A DNA stretch of 64,000 nucleotides from Nectonema munidae (taxonomy: Eukaryota > Nematomorpha > Nectonematoida > Nectonematidae), in the NCBI GenBank assembly GCA_030549495.1, contig JAUIRK010000889.1, forward strand, positions 1,242,501 to 1,306,500, read 5' to 3'. A program made the translations under genes and the position numbers. Below the pieces are notes generated by a model that was not told where the DNA came from, did not search any database, and saw only the letters and a program-made list of their open reading frames with translations. Positions 41,815 to 52,978 of this stretch are shown here, in pieces (within the stretch, counting starts at the first letter, position 1; each line of letters begins with the position of its first letter).

Positions 41815-42949
41815 ATACTAAACACGTTTTTTTACTAAAAGAGTAAAAAAATTTCTTGAGTTTTGTGAAAAATAGTTCATATACCCATTTTACTCAGTTT
41901 GATTTCAGAGAATTTGCAAAATTGAAATATTTAGAACATTTTGAAGACCGATTTTCAAATCAAATTTGAAAAATTATTAACGCCATCTATAGAATAAAAT
42001 TAAAAATTTCAAGTTTATTGTAAAAAAAAATCAAAAATATCCTAATGAAATACTTATGAGACATTATTTATTTTTGCAAATATGAAAAATAAAAAAACCT
42101 ATAAAAAACTTATACTCAGAGTCACTTTCGAAAAATTTACGAAACATTATCTTTTGCTTTTACAAAATTATCGGAATTATCTCAAACTTAGAATATCTAC
42201 TTTTTTATTTTCCACTAAGAAAAGTAAGTAATTGTTATTTTTAAAAAACAATTAAATATATTTAAAAACTTACTTAATTATGAAGAAAAGATAATTTATG
42301 GAGTAAAATTTAGAGTAATTGCAAATTGACAAACAGATTTTAAAAAATTTTCCAATATCAAAGAATTATCAGAAAGTTATTTTGGAAAAATGTTTATATT
42401 CTAAATGAAATAGTTGATATTTTTTACCACCTTTATAAAATTCGCGTAAGTGAAAATTATAAAAAAAATTCCAAAGAGGAAAATATACTTTTAGGTTCGC
42501 TATCCCCGATAATCCGTAGTTTCCAAATCTTTCAGTTAAATGTGAAATAAAAATAAAAAGCTACATCGTTTTCTCCATCACTCTTTGCCTCAAGCTACAT
42601 CGTTTTCTCCCGCACATGTTTGAAAAAGCCGAATGTCAGCGAAAATTTACTTTTTAAAAATTTGTGCTTAAAAATAAAAATAACATTATTTCGAAGCATT
42701 GTGATTTTTTATGAAGGAATAAGCAGAAAAATGCAAGCATTTATTGTAGGGTTTAATCAAAGTATAGTTCAAATGAAGAAAGAAGAGCAAGGAAAGAGAT
42801 TATCTATCTAATTGACATGAAGAACACACTAATTTTGTATGCTTTTTACAAATAAACTTTTTACAGAGATCAGATCTTTTTATCCCTTTACTCTTTGCCT
42901 TATTCCAAAAAACTCAAAATATTTCTCTAAAATAACTGGAACTATTTGA
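41815..42949. other. AT-rich stretch with a short direct repeat
   Basis: AGCTACATCGTTTTCTCC occurs at 42559-42576 and 42593-42610. A 63-codon plus-strand frame at 42620 has no recognisable features. Nothing else seen. Confidence 0.35.
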
Positions 42950-44060
42950 TCTCAGGCGCATCCATTCCTCAGTTCAGGCTAAAAAAGAGATGTCTAATCA
43001 AGTCCACCGTTGGTGATTGGAAACAAAGAACGGTCATCTCAGAACAAATTATTATCCAGCTATTCAAAGTTGATAAGTCAAAATAATTGGTGAAATTAGC
43101 CTTTATACCATCTTCTTGACTGCCTATACAACGTATACTACTATCGCAGGATTTTGTTAGAGGTGTCAACGCCACTTTTGCATTTATCGTACAAAACAAT
43201 TGTTTCGGATTTATTATACTGATCAATACACTTGATTTCATTCAAATGTTCACTAGAAAAAATGTATACAACCTTGAAATTTTTGTGGGCAGATTTTCTA
43301 GGAATGTAAGCAGTAAGATAAGCTTTTGGAGTGAGTATAGATGAACTTGCTTTCACCATCATCCAAATTCAAACCTCTCAAATGTTTTTGGCGTGATAAT
43401 ATGAGGCATAAAGGTTTTGTTTGAACATTTATGCCTTCCCAATAACAAACAAACATCGCTTGTTTAAGCACTTTCATAAAGTTCGTCGAGACATAAAAAT
43501 GGATCAACGACTATTCCCGTGCTTTGGGAACAATTATATAATTGATAAATCTTTTCACTATATTATTACCAATAAAATAACCTGTTTAGCCAAGTCCTGA
43601 AGCATATATTTGTGGTTTCAAAGCATAGAAAGATTTGGAGTCGTTACAATGATACACATTTATCCCCTAGCGACCATGTTTATACGGATCGTATATTTTG
43701 ATCCAACATCCACTTCTGAACTTAAGTTGTTCATTAATTGCAACGCACTCATGAGGGCAGTAATATTTTGAAAACTCTTTTGAAAAGTGTTCTTGTAAAA
43801 AAACGAAATTTTGATATCTAATCATTTGGGTTTCTATCTATTTTTAAATGGAAACTAATAAAAGTGTTGGCCAGAACAAACATAACTTCCTGGAAAAGAG
43901 ATACTTAACACCAAATCGTTGATTTCTAGATTGTCCCATATAAAGCAAACATTCTAAGTAAGCAAGAAGATCATGGATGTTGAACTTTACGTAGCAATAA
44001 TTTAATTGTTTTAGCATCATTTTTATGAAAACTTGAATTCTATTCAAGTCTTAAAATTCT
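42950..44060 (-). pseudogene. piggyBac transposase remnant, fourth lineage
   Basis: On the minus strand from 44047 downward: NIHDLLAYLECLLYMGQS (N-terminal part of the core), IRYQNFVFLQEHFSKEFSK and CVAINEQLKFRSGC (the region before the first aspartate; an intact relative has NEQLVPFRGRC), YDPYKHGR, NVYHCNDSKSFYALKPQIYA, then SETIVLYDKCKSGVDTSNKI (GGVD block) and SRRWYKANFTNYFD-like text. At least five breaks; both termini are missing. It has the opposite orientation to the remnant at 39870. Confidence 0.72.
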
Positions 44061-44945
44061 AGTTTTCCCGTGGGTTTCCCATGAGTCCATCATTGGCGTT
44101 ATCTTATAATAACCTCTGTCGGCATATTTTTTCGTTTCGATTTATTGGCATCAACTGACTGGGGCACTTACAGTTGAGAATCATGGCATAACATTTTAAT
44201 TTGTCACTGCACAGTCAAAAAAGTAGGTGTGGAACAAAGGTTTGGCGGCCTAATGCCCTTCCTGGCCCGAACTACAGTCTTCAGAGGTAGGCCCTTTACC
44301 TACATAGATCTATCCCTACAAAGCAATAGAGACTTGAGTGGAGACCATTGTCCGTGTGACAGAACGATTAAAAATTTAACCGAGTTTTTGCCTTGGCGAA
44401 TACTCAAAAACCCCCCATGTAAATGTGCTGATTGCATTCCTTTATCACTCTATACACCTTAGAATATTACTCCAAACATCTTAACATCATTTCATAACAT
44501 TTTAAGACATTTTGTCAAAAATATTATGACATAAAGCAATGGATTACAGTATTACATTTAAAATTTTATTTATAATACCGTAACATCAATTAACAAAGAT
44601 AACAAGGATTCTGCACCCACATATTGACCTTTCTGAATGAAGATTGAAGATGATAATGATGATATAACTGAGTACTGTGATGAATGAAGATGTGGACTGC
44701 TGAGCAAGGGATGAGTTAAATCTTCTTCAACCGCACATCTTCCCTTTCTTCAGCGTCGTCACGTCAGGAGGTGGCCCGGAAATGGTCTTTTTCACTAAGT
44801 TTGCATATTCTAGTATAACTTTTTTTAAAATCGTCATGTAAATACTTAATGAAATAAAAAAAATTTGAAATGAAACATTTTATCCTTTCAAATTATCATA
44901 CCTTTAGAAAGATATTCTGATTTACTTAAACAAAGAAATCAAATA
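44061..44945. other. Spacer with a GC-richer open segment
   Basis: 44229-44462 on the plus strand is a GC-richer 77-codon frame without an early ATG: FGGLMPFLARTTVFRGRPF, then SGDHCPCDRTIKN and NPPCKCADC. The paired cysteines could bind metal, but there is no splice or promoter support. It may be an exon or a repeat. The remaining sequence is unassigned. Confidence 0.25.
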
Positions 44946-44953
44946 CTATATAA

Positions 44954-45735
44954 CAGGGGTGGCCAAACTTTTTTCTTCTTGGGACTACTTTTTGTCCTAA
45001 AAATTTTCTGCGGGCTACTTTTTACCATTTTTTGGAAGACAAGTAGACAAAAAATGATGTTTTTTAAAATAAGAGAAATAATGATATATTTTCCAAATCA
45101 TAAGTAATATAGAAAATTAAGTTTTTTTTGAAAATGAAATAGAACAATGCATTTTCTGTGCGAGTTTTTCAAAATTCGGTCCTAATTTTTCAGGGCGATT
45201 CTCAAACATGACTATAAGTGTTTAATATTTGTTAATTGGGATCTATGTTTTGTTTTAATACTATTAACAAAAGAAAAAGTTGTTCCACACAAATACGTTG
45301 ATCCAAAAAATGCATTGAAACTAGCAAATATCATCCAAATGTTTGGGTATTTGTTTTTGATTATATATTTCGAAAAAAACTTTCTCCCCAAACATTGATT
45401 TGAGACTTAAATCGCATTTGATGTCTATAAGTTCTTCTTCTAAATCAGTCAAACTAGGTATCCATAGGAGATCACCAAGTTTACTAGCTAAAATTTCAAT
45501 CTTGATGTCCTATTTAAAAGGGTTTGAGAGAAAATTAGTGATATTTTCAAGCTTATTGAAGATTTCCAATCTTTTTCCAAATTCTTTTGAGAGTGATTGG
45601 AGATATTCAATGTATGTATCAATAATTAAAACTTTTTTATGATCTTTCATCAGCGAAAATCTCGAAAAAAAAATTCAAAATACTAAAATCTTATTTTACT
45701 TCCGTCGACCGCGGGCAACTTCTTGGACACCCCTG
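44954..45735. mobile_element. Non-autonomous hAT (782 bp) with perfect duplication
   Basis: The ends CAGGGGTGGCCAA and (complement) CAGGGGTGTCCAA differ at one base. A perfect 8-bp duplication CTATATAA lies at 44946-44953 and 45736-45743. An 80-codon plus-strand frame at 45400-45642 (LKSHLMSISSSSKSVKLG) may be a piece of the parental transposase but is not conclusive. Confidence 0.88.
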
Positions 45736-45743
45736 CTATATAA

Positions 45744-46254
45744 GTTTATACATTTTTATTACCAGATTCATTTTCTTTTGGTTTCTCAAAAAAGGATTTC
45801 TCTCATTTGTTTATTACAAGCACTAGGTTGTTGATTTCAAATAACGGGTTTTAGTTTTCGGTTTTGATGAAGATTTTCAAATTAACACGTTTTCAACACT
45901 ATAGTATTAAAAATTCAAAAAACTAATCATTAAATTTTATTGTCACAAAAGACTGAAAGCGTGAGATCATACTGGCTTAATACTATTTCTCTTTATGTTA
46001 TCCGATGCGATGGCATAACCTTCAATCGGTATAATGAGTTGATTTTTCATGAAAACTGACATTTCGCATAAAAGCAAAGCTTATAAATCACATACTTCTT
46101 CCATTTTCTTCGTATCTTGTGTATGCGTAAAAAATTCTTTTGCAATAAACTTAAACCATGAAGAAATGCCGCTAATCTGAACTAGATGTAACATATTCTT
46201 CCTCATGACTCAATAGATACTTCCTCAACGCTTCGATAGAAAGGTAAGATCCTT
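45744..46254. other. AT-rich spacer
   Basis: Nothing recognised. Confidence 0.3.
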
Positions 46255-46690
46255 TCTTTTGCTATGGTTTCCACACTGTCAGGCCGAAAGAACAAGGAAG
46301 AACTTCAATCAGTCTATAAAAAGGTTGAGATTATAAAGCAGGTGTGTCTATAACGGAGATTGCTTTGATCAAATTTTTTTCATTCTTCTTTGATCAAGTT
46401 TTGACAGATAAATCTATCTAGAAGCTGTGCCTATAGAACAAAACATGTTGGTATTAATTTGACTACCTCTAAAAATTTCTGATAACACTTCAAAAAGCCG
46501 AAAGCGAAATAGTAACGGAAAATAGGTATGCGAAACTGTAGCAACCGGTATTACATTTTTTATCATACAAAAGAAAACATTTTGTCAGTTCCTATTTTGT
46601 GGCACTAAGGACTTCTCTATCACTCCTCTTCTGATCAGGGCCAGGAATTTTGTGATTGAAAATTTATTATTAGTTAATGTTAATTGATTA
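46255..46690 (+). pseudogene. Tigger/pogo transposase N-terminal remnant
   Basis: MVSTLSGRKNKEELQSVYKK then VEIIKQ and VSITEIALIK correspond to the first helix-turn-helix DNA-binding domain of Tigger/CENP-B-like transposases (family text: SLKTKVEIIKAVE). Further on KENILSVPIL corresponds to the second helix-turn-helix. It is broken by frame changes and lacks the catalytic domain. Not contiguous with the Tigger core at 1850-2640. Confidence 0.5.
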
Positions 46691-48404
46691 TTTTATTTAA
46701 TAATTTTTACTTTCATGCTATAATTTTATATTTTTTCTTGGCCGTTCCTCCCACCACATATGGCTTCTCAAATTTTTGTTTTAATCGCCGAATGAGATTT
46801 TAAAAAATTTAGCAAACTAAAATAATGCTTAAAATCTTTCTCACAATTTTTCAAACTTTAATTTGAATTTTTGATTCCTTTTTAAGGTCAATACACTCTT
46901 CCTAAAAATTGTCTTCTACAAATAAAAGTTTTTATCATTCATCCTTCTATTTTGAGTTCAAATAAATCATAACTTCTTTAAAAAAAATTATCTTGATTAG
47001 AAAAAGTTGCCTTTGATTGAAATTTGAATTACATTAAATCTTTTGTAAAAACTTTTTGAAAAAATGTTCTATCAATCAATCAATTTAATAAGTTAAAAAC
47101 ATGATGAAATATCATAAGACAAACTATGAAAAATTATGAATAATATACCATATAAAATTGTGATAATTGTGAAAAATTTGAGTAATAGTAGATATAGTAA
47201 AAGTGTCTTTTTAGGTAGTTTATCAACTTTTTATGGGAAAAGGTTCTGTAGGAGTATCTATACTTTAAAAGAAAAGAGGTAGAATCGTGTGCTTTGAAGG
47301 AATATATAGGAATTATAAACTATTATTTTCAGTAACATACCTAGTATATGTGGATAATCCGCACTGAAATTTTTTTAGTTCTTTGAGCGCAAGAATTTTT
47401 AGGAATAAAATCGTTTGCTTTCTTTTCAATGAAAATTTATATATTTAAAGCAGATGATTTTCACTTCTTAGAACGTGGGTGAATTATGTTTGGTTCGGTA
47501 GGTAACGAATTTTACTTATAAAAAAATATTTTTTTAGTAGAATATAAAAATAAATTTTTATCATAAACTTTAAAAAATAGATTAAACTGGGCATCTGAAG
47601 TTTATGAGTATAGGCAAAGGCGAAGGGAGTGCTATAAAAATGGACAAAAATTTTCTCATGGATATTTTGCTAAAGCATAACCTTATATCTTTCTGTTATC
47701 AAGAACATATGGTCAAAAATTTTGAAATGTGTTGAAAGAACAAGCAAAAATAACTCCTGTCTGTTTTTAATTATTTTTAAACCATCGTTTAATGCAGAAT
47801 CATGAGTGAAAAATCTTTCACAGAGGAAAGCTTTTCGTCTTTCATCGAAAATCGAAATGCACGCTGAAAATAATCTCTCTAAATACTCTTTTGTCTGTTA
47901 CTGAATAATCTTGAAGAGCAACTTGACATTTCACACTCAGAGTATCCTAAAGAAAAAAATGAACATAATCCCAACAATCTCATCTCATGATCATTCTTTC
48001 ATTAATCCTAATTCTCGAAAATATGAACTATAATATTTGAAACTTTTGATAAGTAAAATTTTTTTTCCTTTTTAAAATCCTTAACTTTGAAGCAGAGAGA
48101 AAAGGTTTGGCCTTCTTTACCACAGAATTTTATTATTCAATCTTATTATATTAATTAAATCTAGCAAAATATTTATGTATATTTTAAAAAAGAAATGTTC
48201 ATGAAATTTATTTAATTAGTTATCATTATTTCAATACTTGGAAGTTTTTTTCGCTTTATGCTTTGATAAGTAGTATGCCCAAAAGAATATAATTCTCCAA
48301 AGAGCATTAACCAATCAAATTAGCCAACTGTTAAAATAAGTAATTAATAACCATAGTCAGCTGGTTACCAACTAATCATTTAACTGACTAGTGAACACTT
48401 TGTA
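46691..48404. other. AT-rich stretch with an old MITE remnant
   Basis: 47405-47480 contains TCGTTTGCTTTC and AAAGCAGATGATTTTCAC, a decayed relative of MITE copy f without recognisable ends. No coding region recognised. Confidence 0.35.
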
Positions 48405-48408
48405 TTAA

Positions 48409-48537
48409 GCTATTAAGTCCCAATGCCCCCATTTGGGAACATAAGTAATTTATCTTCGTCTGCTTTTTTCAATGACTTTGAATATAAATCGTCTGCGTTT
48501 TTTTAGATATCGTCTGATTTCTATGGTACTTAATGGG
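48409..48537 (-). mobile_element. piggyBac-type MITE, copy j
   Basis: TTAA at 48405-48408 and 48538-48541. Same subfamily as e, g and i, reverse orientation; the left CCC has mutated. It shares its right TTAA with copy k. Confidence 0.88.
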
Positions 48538-48541
48538 TTAA

Positions 48542-48671
48542 CCCTTTCGTGAGCAGAAAAATCAGACGATATTTATTAAAAAGCAGAAGATTCATATACA
48601 AAACTATTTGAAAAAGCAGACGAAGGTAAAATTGTTTATGTATCATATATGATACACTGGTCACGAAAGGG
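48542..48671 (+). mobile_element. piggyBac-type MITE, copy k (tandem)
   Basis: Ends CCCTTTCGTGAGCAG and (complement) CCCTTTCGTGACCAG. The right TTAA has decayed to ATGA. A perfect 18-bp palindrome TGTATCATATATGATACA lies at 48639-48656. TCAGACGATATTTA and GCAGACGAA words are present. Confidence 0.88.
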
Positions 48672-48743
48672 ATGACAAAACAAACTGAACTTTTTTTACC
48701 TTTGAGGTATATAAATACTTTTGCATCCTAAATTTATCACCTT

Positions 48744-48950
48744 TTAACTTTTGTATTTTGTTAAATATTCTGTCTCAATAAAAAATACAATTTTTATGTA
48801 TGAAAATTTCTTAGCGAAGAAACGAAACATTGTATTATTAAAATTTTCATCGACGAAAGATAATGTTTGTTCACCATATGGTATTAACCCACCCGTAATT
48901 TCATCTTTGTCTATAGCAGGGATGTACAACCCAATATTCGTAAAACTCAT
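48744..48950 (-). CDS. Candidate small protein or first exon, 68 codons
   Basis: ATG in the context GAAAAATGAG opens MSFTNIGLYIPAIDKDEITG, GLIPYGEQTLSFVDENFNNT and MFRFFAKKF, then a hydrophobic tail to a TAA. The composition of the first 45 residues is well balanced and unlike random AT-rich frames, so it may be a real coding exon whose true 3' end is a donor inside this frame. The antisense frame is also open and less protein-like. No family recognised. Confidence 0.3.
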   Translation of the reverse strand: MSFTNIGLYIPAIDKDEITGGLIPYGEQTLSFVDENFNNTMFRFFAKKFSYIKIVFFIETEYLTKYKS

Positions 48951-50053
48951 TTTTCGACCAAAATTTAAAACAAATAATGATATTCAAAAGTAATTATTAC
49001 ATAAATCTCATTTGTTTCTTAAAATAAGTTATCAATATTTTTAAATACAAGCAGGTAAGTAAATTTAAATATTAGCAAAATGTGAATAAACACATGAAAT
49101 TGGAAAAACAATTTCTAAGTACTATATTTGCAAACTTTGATGTGTTTTGGGCAAAAAGGTAAACTTCCATTTTGATATAAAATTTCTCCATTTTTATTGG
49201 CTGAAAAAAAGAATACTTCAATTTTAATTTCTTTCATATACCGCTTCAATTGCCAATAACCAGAAGTCTTTTCAAATTACAGTAAACTGCCGATAACTCA
49301 AAGTGCTGAGGATTCAGCAATTCATTTCGAGTTTTACAAAGCTAGATTTCTTCTAATCAGAGCATGTTCTCCATTGGATTGTTCAATTACAGTGCATTAC
49401 TTTCCTAGGTATTTTCAACGAATTTTGGTGACACCGTAAGCGGCTTTGATTAGCCTTTTGTGTAGCCTGATCAAAATTAAATCAAAGAAAAGTAAGTCGA
49501 AAAAGAAGGATTAACTTTTATTTTTTCTTGATTTTATGCAAAATGTTCTAAAATTTGCATTTTTATTACCAAATATATATAAAAAAAACCTTATATTTGT
49601 CAGGAATATTGATAAACATAGAATTTCGCAATTTACATTCATCATAAAGAATTTTGAACATACATTGGACCTATGCAGTGAAAACGAGGTAAGACAAATG
49701 ACATATTAGTCCTTAGTTAGAGAGTAAGATATAACGTTAGAATTAAGAGAAAATCAGTCAGAAAAAAACAAACAATTGACTTGTTATGAGAGTATACATT
49801 GGAAGATATCGATTCACTTAATAAACTTGGTGAAATTAAAGGAATCATTCAATGCTAATAACAAGATATTGTTACAATTAAAGGTTAATTAAGTCTAGTT
49901 AAAAGAAAGTCAATTAAAATTTGATTTAGAAAACTATATTTTAATTATGCTTTAAAGTCCAGAAAAACATTTTTTTTTCAAAAAAAATTGCGTTTTTCTG
50001 AGAATCAATATAATTTCTTCATAATAATTTAAGCTTTTTTTTTTTTAAATATA
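48951..50053. other. AT-rich spacer with a Tigger-type end
   Basis: From 49280 the sequence CAGTAAACTGCCGATAACTC follows TA and matches the terminal repeat of the element at 58045-58736. No matching right end was found, so it is a solo or truncated copy of about 120 bases. The rest is unassigned. Confidence 0.45.
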
Positions 50054-50061
50054 GCATAAAC

Positions 50062-51188
50062 TAGGAATGTAGCGATTAATTGGAATGGGTAATATCAGTC
50101 ATTTTTTGAAGAATCGGTGGTATCGTTAAAAAAATAAAAAATGCCCATTCTTTTTATCAATTCCTCATATTGTTAAACAAATGTAGAACTAATTTAAAAA
50201 TTATTTTATTAAATTATTTAAATAGTGAAAATATTCAGCTTTTAAACACTTTATTAAAAAATCAAAAACGGATATTAGATTTTGTGGATTAGAAGAAACA
50301 TTGAACATATTTTCTGGTTGAATAGAAAAAAGATTTTCTGAATATGAAAAAAATACATTACAAAATTTAAAAACTCTTTGTTTAAAAATTCGGAATTAGA
50401 ATCAAAAACTGGGCTTTGCCTTTTTCACAATTGTCTTTAAAATTTTTACATGAATCTAGAAAAAATAGGTAAGATTTATATGAAGATAAACGAGGCATTT
50501 CTCAAATTTCTGAAAGTAATGAAGACACAAAGGAAAATTTTTTTTTCTCTTAAAGAAAAAAATTTATGTTCATTTGATTTTGATTTATTATCATCAGGAA
50601 ACATATCATATAAAAATGAAAAAATTGAAAATTTGTCTTGTTCATTCATTAATGTTGAAATTTGAGACTGAATATGGAAAAGTTTTTTTCGTTTGACCTT
50701 GAATCAAACTATTCCAATCCAATTTATTGGTCAAAAGTTAAAAAAATTATTTCTAAAATGATCAAAGCTGGCAAATAAATTATTTTCATGTCCTCCTTCA
50801 TCAATCGAAAGCGAAGGCCTTTTTAAAATTACTTAGTCCCTTATTTGTTATTTTTAAAAGCTTTTTATAAAAAAACCCAATTTTAGTTTTTTTTAATTTA
50901 TGGGCCTTTTATATTAAATTTTTTTTGTTTTGGGGGATTTTTTCAAATTTTTTAACTTAAAAATAAGATAAATATTATTCAAAAATAAAATTATATATAA
51001 TACATAGAGAGAGACGCACATCTAGAGGGGTGAAAAATGGGTTTCACGAAATAAGTTTTTTTAAGTGCTAACTTAATATGTCGTGAACGAAAATATTTTG
51101 AGAATGTACGTCCCTGATAATTGACATCTACAAAATTATAGTAAGATGTATCGGTATCGACTAAAATTCTGGAATCGGTACATCTCTA
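50062..51188 (+). mobile_element. hAT element (1.1 kb) with transposase remnant
   Basis: The ends TAGGAATGTAGCGATT and (complement) TAGAGATGTACCGATT are inverted repeats. Flanks GCATAAAC and CTATAAAC agree in 6 of 8 bases. Around 50730-50830 the plus strand reads KLANKLFSCPPSSIESEGLF, the C-terminal dimerisation motif of hAT transposases (usually PPSSVPSERLF). The upstream part is degraded. Confidence 0.7.
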
Positions 51189-51670
51189 CTATAAACTATA
51201 AATAAGTGAAAAAATAAAGTATAAATTTGAATGAAGAATTATTGCGAATGCTGAATCTTGAAAAATAGAAGATTATTATTATTATTAAAAAAAAATCCTT
51301 ATTATCCCGAAGTAAAAATTAATTTGTGTATTTATTTTTAAATCTCTCTTTAAGTTTTACTGTATTTAGTGTGGTAAAAAATTATTGTCTTTGCCAACCT
51401 GCAAATAAGATTTTAAACCGTTTAGCAGAAAGTAATTAACCAAATCTACCTACGTGTTAGATTTAATATAGTGTTAAGAAGAATTATAAAAAAGCTGTTT
51501 TTAAGTTTTTAAGCTTGAAACAATTAATTCATTTAGAAAAGAGGCACTGTAAAAAATTATTTTAACGGGCATTGAGAATGCCTTAGAGCTGTTCAATAAG
51601 TGATGGAATGTTGATAGAGGAGAGTAATCAAAAACCTTAAAAACATATCACAAAAACTTTGGATATATAC

Positions 51671-52120
51671 TAGGGTTTGCTCCCAGTTCTGAAATACCAG
51701 GTTCTAAAAATTTGGGAACCGTCTCGGAACCGAAAAGTATTCCCGGTTCCGAGAATAACTTAGTTGTAATTGATTTATTTCACAATGCAATTCTTTACAT
51801 AAAACTTTATTGCACTTCATTCATATAAAATCTTTTTTTTCATTGTCATCTCATTTTATGGTAAACGGAGAAAAGCGTGCAAACGACAAAAGAGTTTATT
51901 TTTCTTTTTTTTCTCTACTGCACACTTTTCTCCTAGAACCATTTTAATAATGATAATGATATAGAAAGACAAAGTGTACATCTGTTTATAATAAATCAAA
52001 AACGTCAATTTCATTGCATCTTTTTGCTGTCTATTTATCTCCTCAAGGAACCGGGATATCCCGGTTTTGTAAGTTTTTTTCGGTATCGGTTCCTAATTTT
52101 CGATACTTATGTAAACTCTA
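51671..52120. mobile_element. Non-autonomous hAT-like (450 bp) with perfect duplication
   Basis: The ends TAGGGTTTGCTCCCAG and (complement) TAGAGTTTACATAAG are partial inverted repeats. A perfect 8-bp duplication ATATATAC lies at 51663-51670 and 52121-52128. GGAACCG words repeat inside both arms. Confidence 0.78.
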
Positions 52121-52372
52121 ATATATACAGCAACATATGTAAAAAATGAATTCATTTTTTGGCGGCATGCTTATTCTAGCAATATGAAGCAAATAAAATG
52201 AAAACATCGGAAAAGTAGTGATATTAGCAATCATCGTTACGTGAAATAGGAAAGCAAAATTTATAAAAATTTCTTGTAGGCATGAGGAACGAAAATAAGA
52301 GAATATAGACCATGATAAAATGAGAAGTGTTAGCAAGAAAATAGAAAGAGACAAGTAGATAGCGGAATTCAT
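52118..52372 (-). CDS. Candidate hydrophobic small protein, divergent to the two-helix gene
   Basis: From the ATG at 52372 the frame encodes MNSAIYLSLSIFLLTLLILS (signal peptide or first membrane helix), then FRSSCLQEIFINFAFLFHV and further hydrophobic text to about IARISMPPKNEF; the last codons run into the flank of the neighbouring hAT. A TATATAAA element lies about 90 bases upstream on the same strand. It starts about 270 bases from the divergent gene at 52646. The low-complexity hydrophobic composition of AT-rich DNA can mimic this, so confidence is low. Confidence 0.25.
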   Translation of the reverse strand: MNSAIYLSLSIFLLTLLILSWSIFSYFRSSCLQEIFINFAFLFHVTMIANITTFPMFSFYLLHIARISMPPKNEFIFYICCCIY

Positions 52373-52461
52373 AAGCACAAAGAGAAGAGTTTTTATAAGC
52401 AACACTTTAATTTTAGACAAAGAGTGTAGGAAACAACCCCCAACATTAATTCCTCGCTACG

Positions 52462-52469
52462 TTTATATA
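52462..52469 (-). promoter_or_regulatory. TATA box, minus strand
   Basis: TATATAAA on the minus strand, suitably placed for a start site near 52435 ahead of the divergent ORF at 52372. The window 52421-52645 would then be a shared, bidirectional promoter region. Confidence 0.3.
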
Positions 52470-52645
52470 TGTGCGTCTGACGAAGAAACCAAGCTTAGCA
52501 TAAATTAATTAGGAAAATTTCAATTTTTGAGCTAACACCACTTGCGAAATTACGCGAAAACGCTATTTTTGAGACACAACTGGCACTCCTACTTATAAGT
52601 CTCATATATTTGTAGAGACACATTAGGCCACAACAGAACAAACGA

Positions 52646-52978
52646 ATGTTGGAAAAAATGTCGACAGAAGAAATGAACACATACTTCAACGTACTGGAAG
52701 CACGCAATTACCTTCACCAAAAGGAATTTCTGGTGCACATGAACTTGCTTACCGTTTCCCTCATACTCATCATACTCGTGATGTTGGCCGCCATTTTGTA
52801 CATTGTGGCGAAGAAAAGAGATGACGAGGCATTTAACATAACAGACTTTACTTCTCCACTCAACGATACGAGTGAGGTCGTGGGCAAGGGACTTGTGATC
52901 TTCATGTTCATTCTCGTATTCTGCATTTTAGCAGCTCTAATCCTCCTTTCAACAAGTACTTTCATTCCCAAAACTTAA
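52646..52978 (+). CDS. Two-helix membrane protein, 110 residues, unrecognised
   Basis: Single open frame with GC-richer, balanced codon use that clearly stands out. Two in-frame ATGs open it; the second (52658, context AAAAATGTCG) is the better start and gives 106 residues. Residues about 33-54 (NLLTVSLILIILVMLAAILY) and 82-101 (GLVIFMFILVFCILAALILL) are membrane helices. They are joined by a 25-residue polar loop with two N-glycosylation sequons (NIT, NDT), and a basic KKR follows the first helix. The N-terminus is acidic and polar. AATAAA lies at 53029-53034, about 50 bases after the stop. No family recognised. A complete intronless gene is likeliest; a 5' exon is possible. Confidence 0.65.
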   Translation: MLEKMSTEEMNTYFNVLEARNYLHQKEFLVHMNLLTVSLILIILVMLAAILYIVAKKRDDEAFNITDFTSPLNDTSEVVGKGLVIFMFILVFCILAALILLSTSTFIPKT

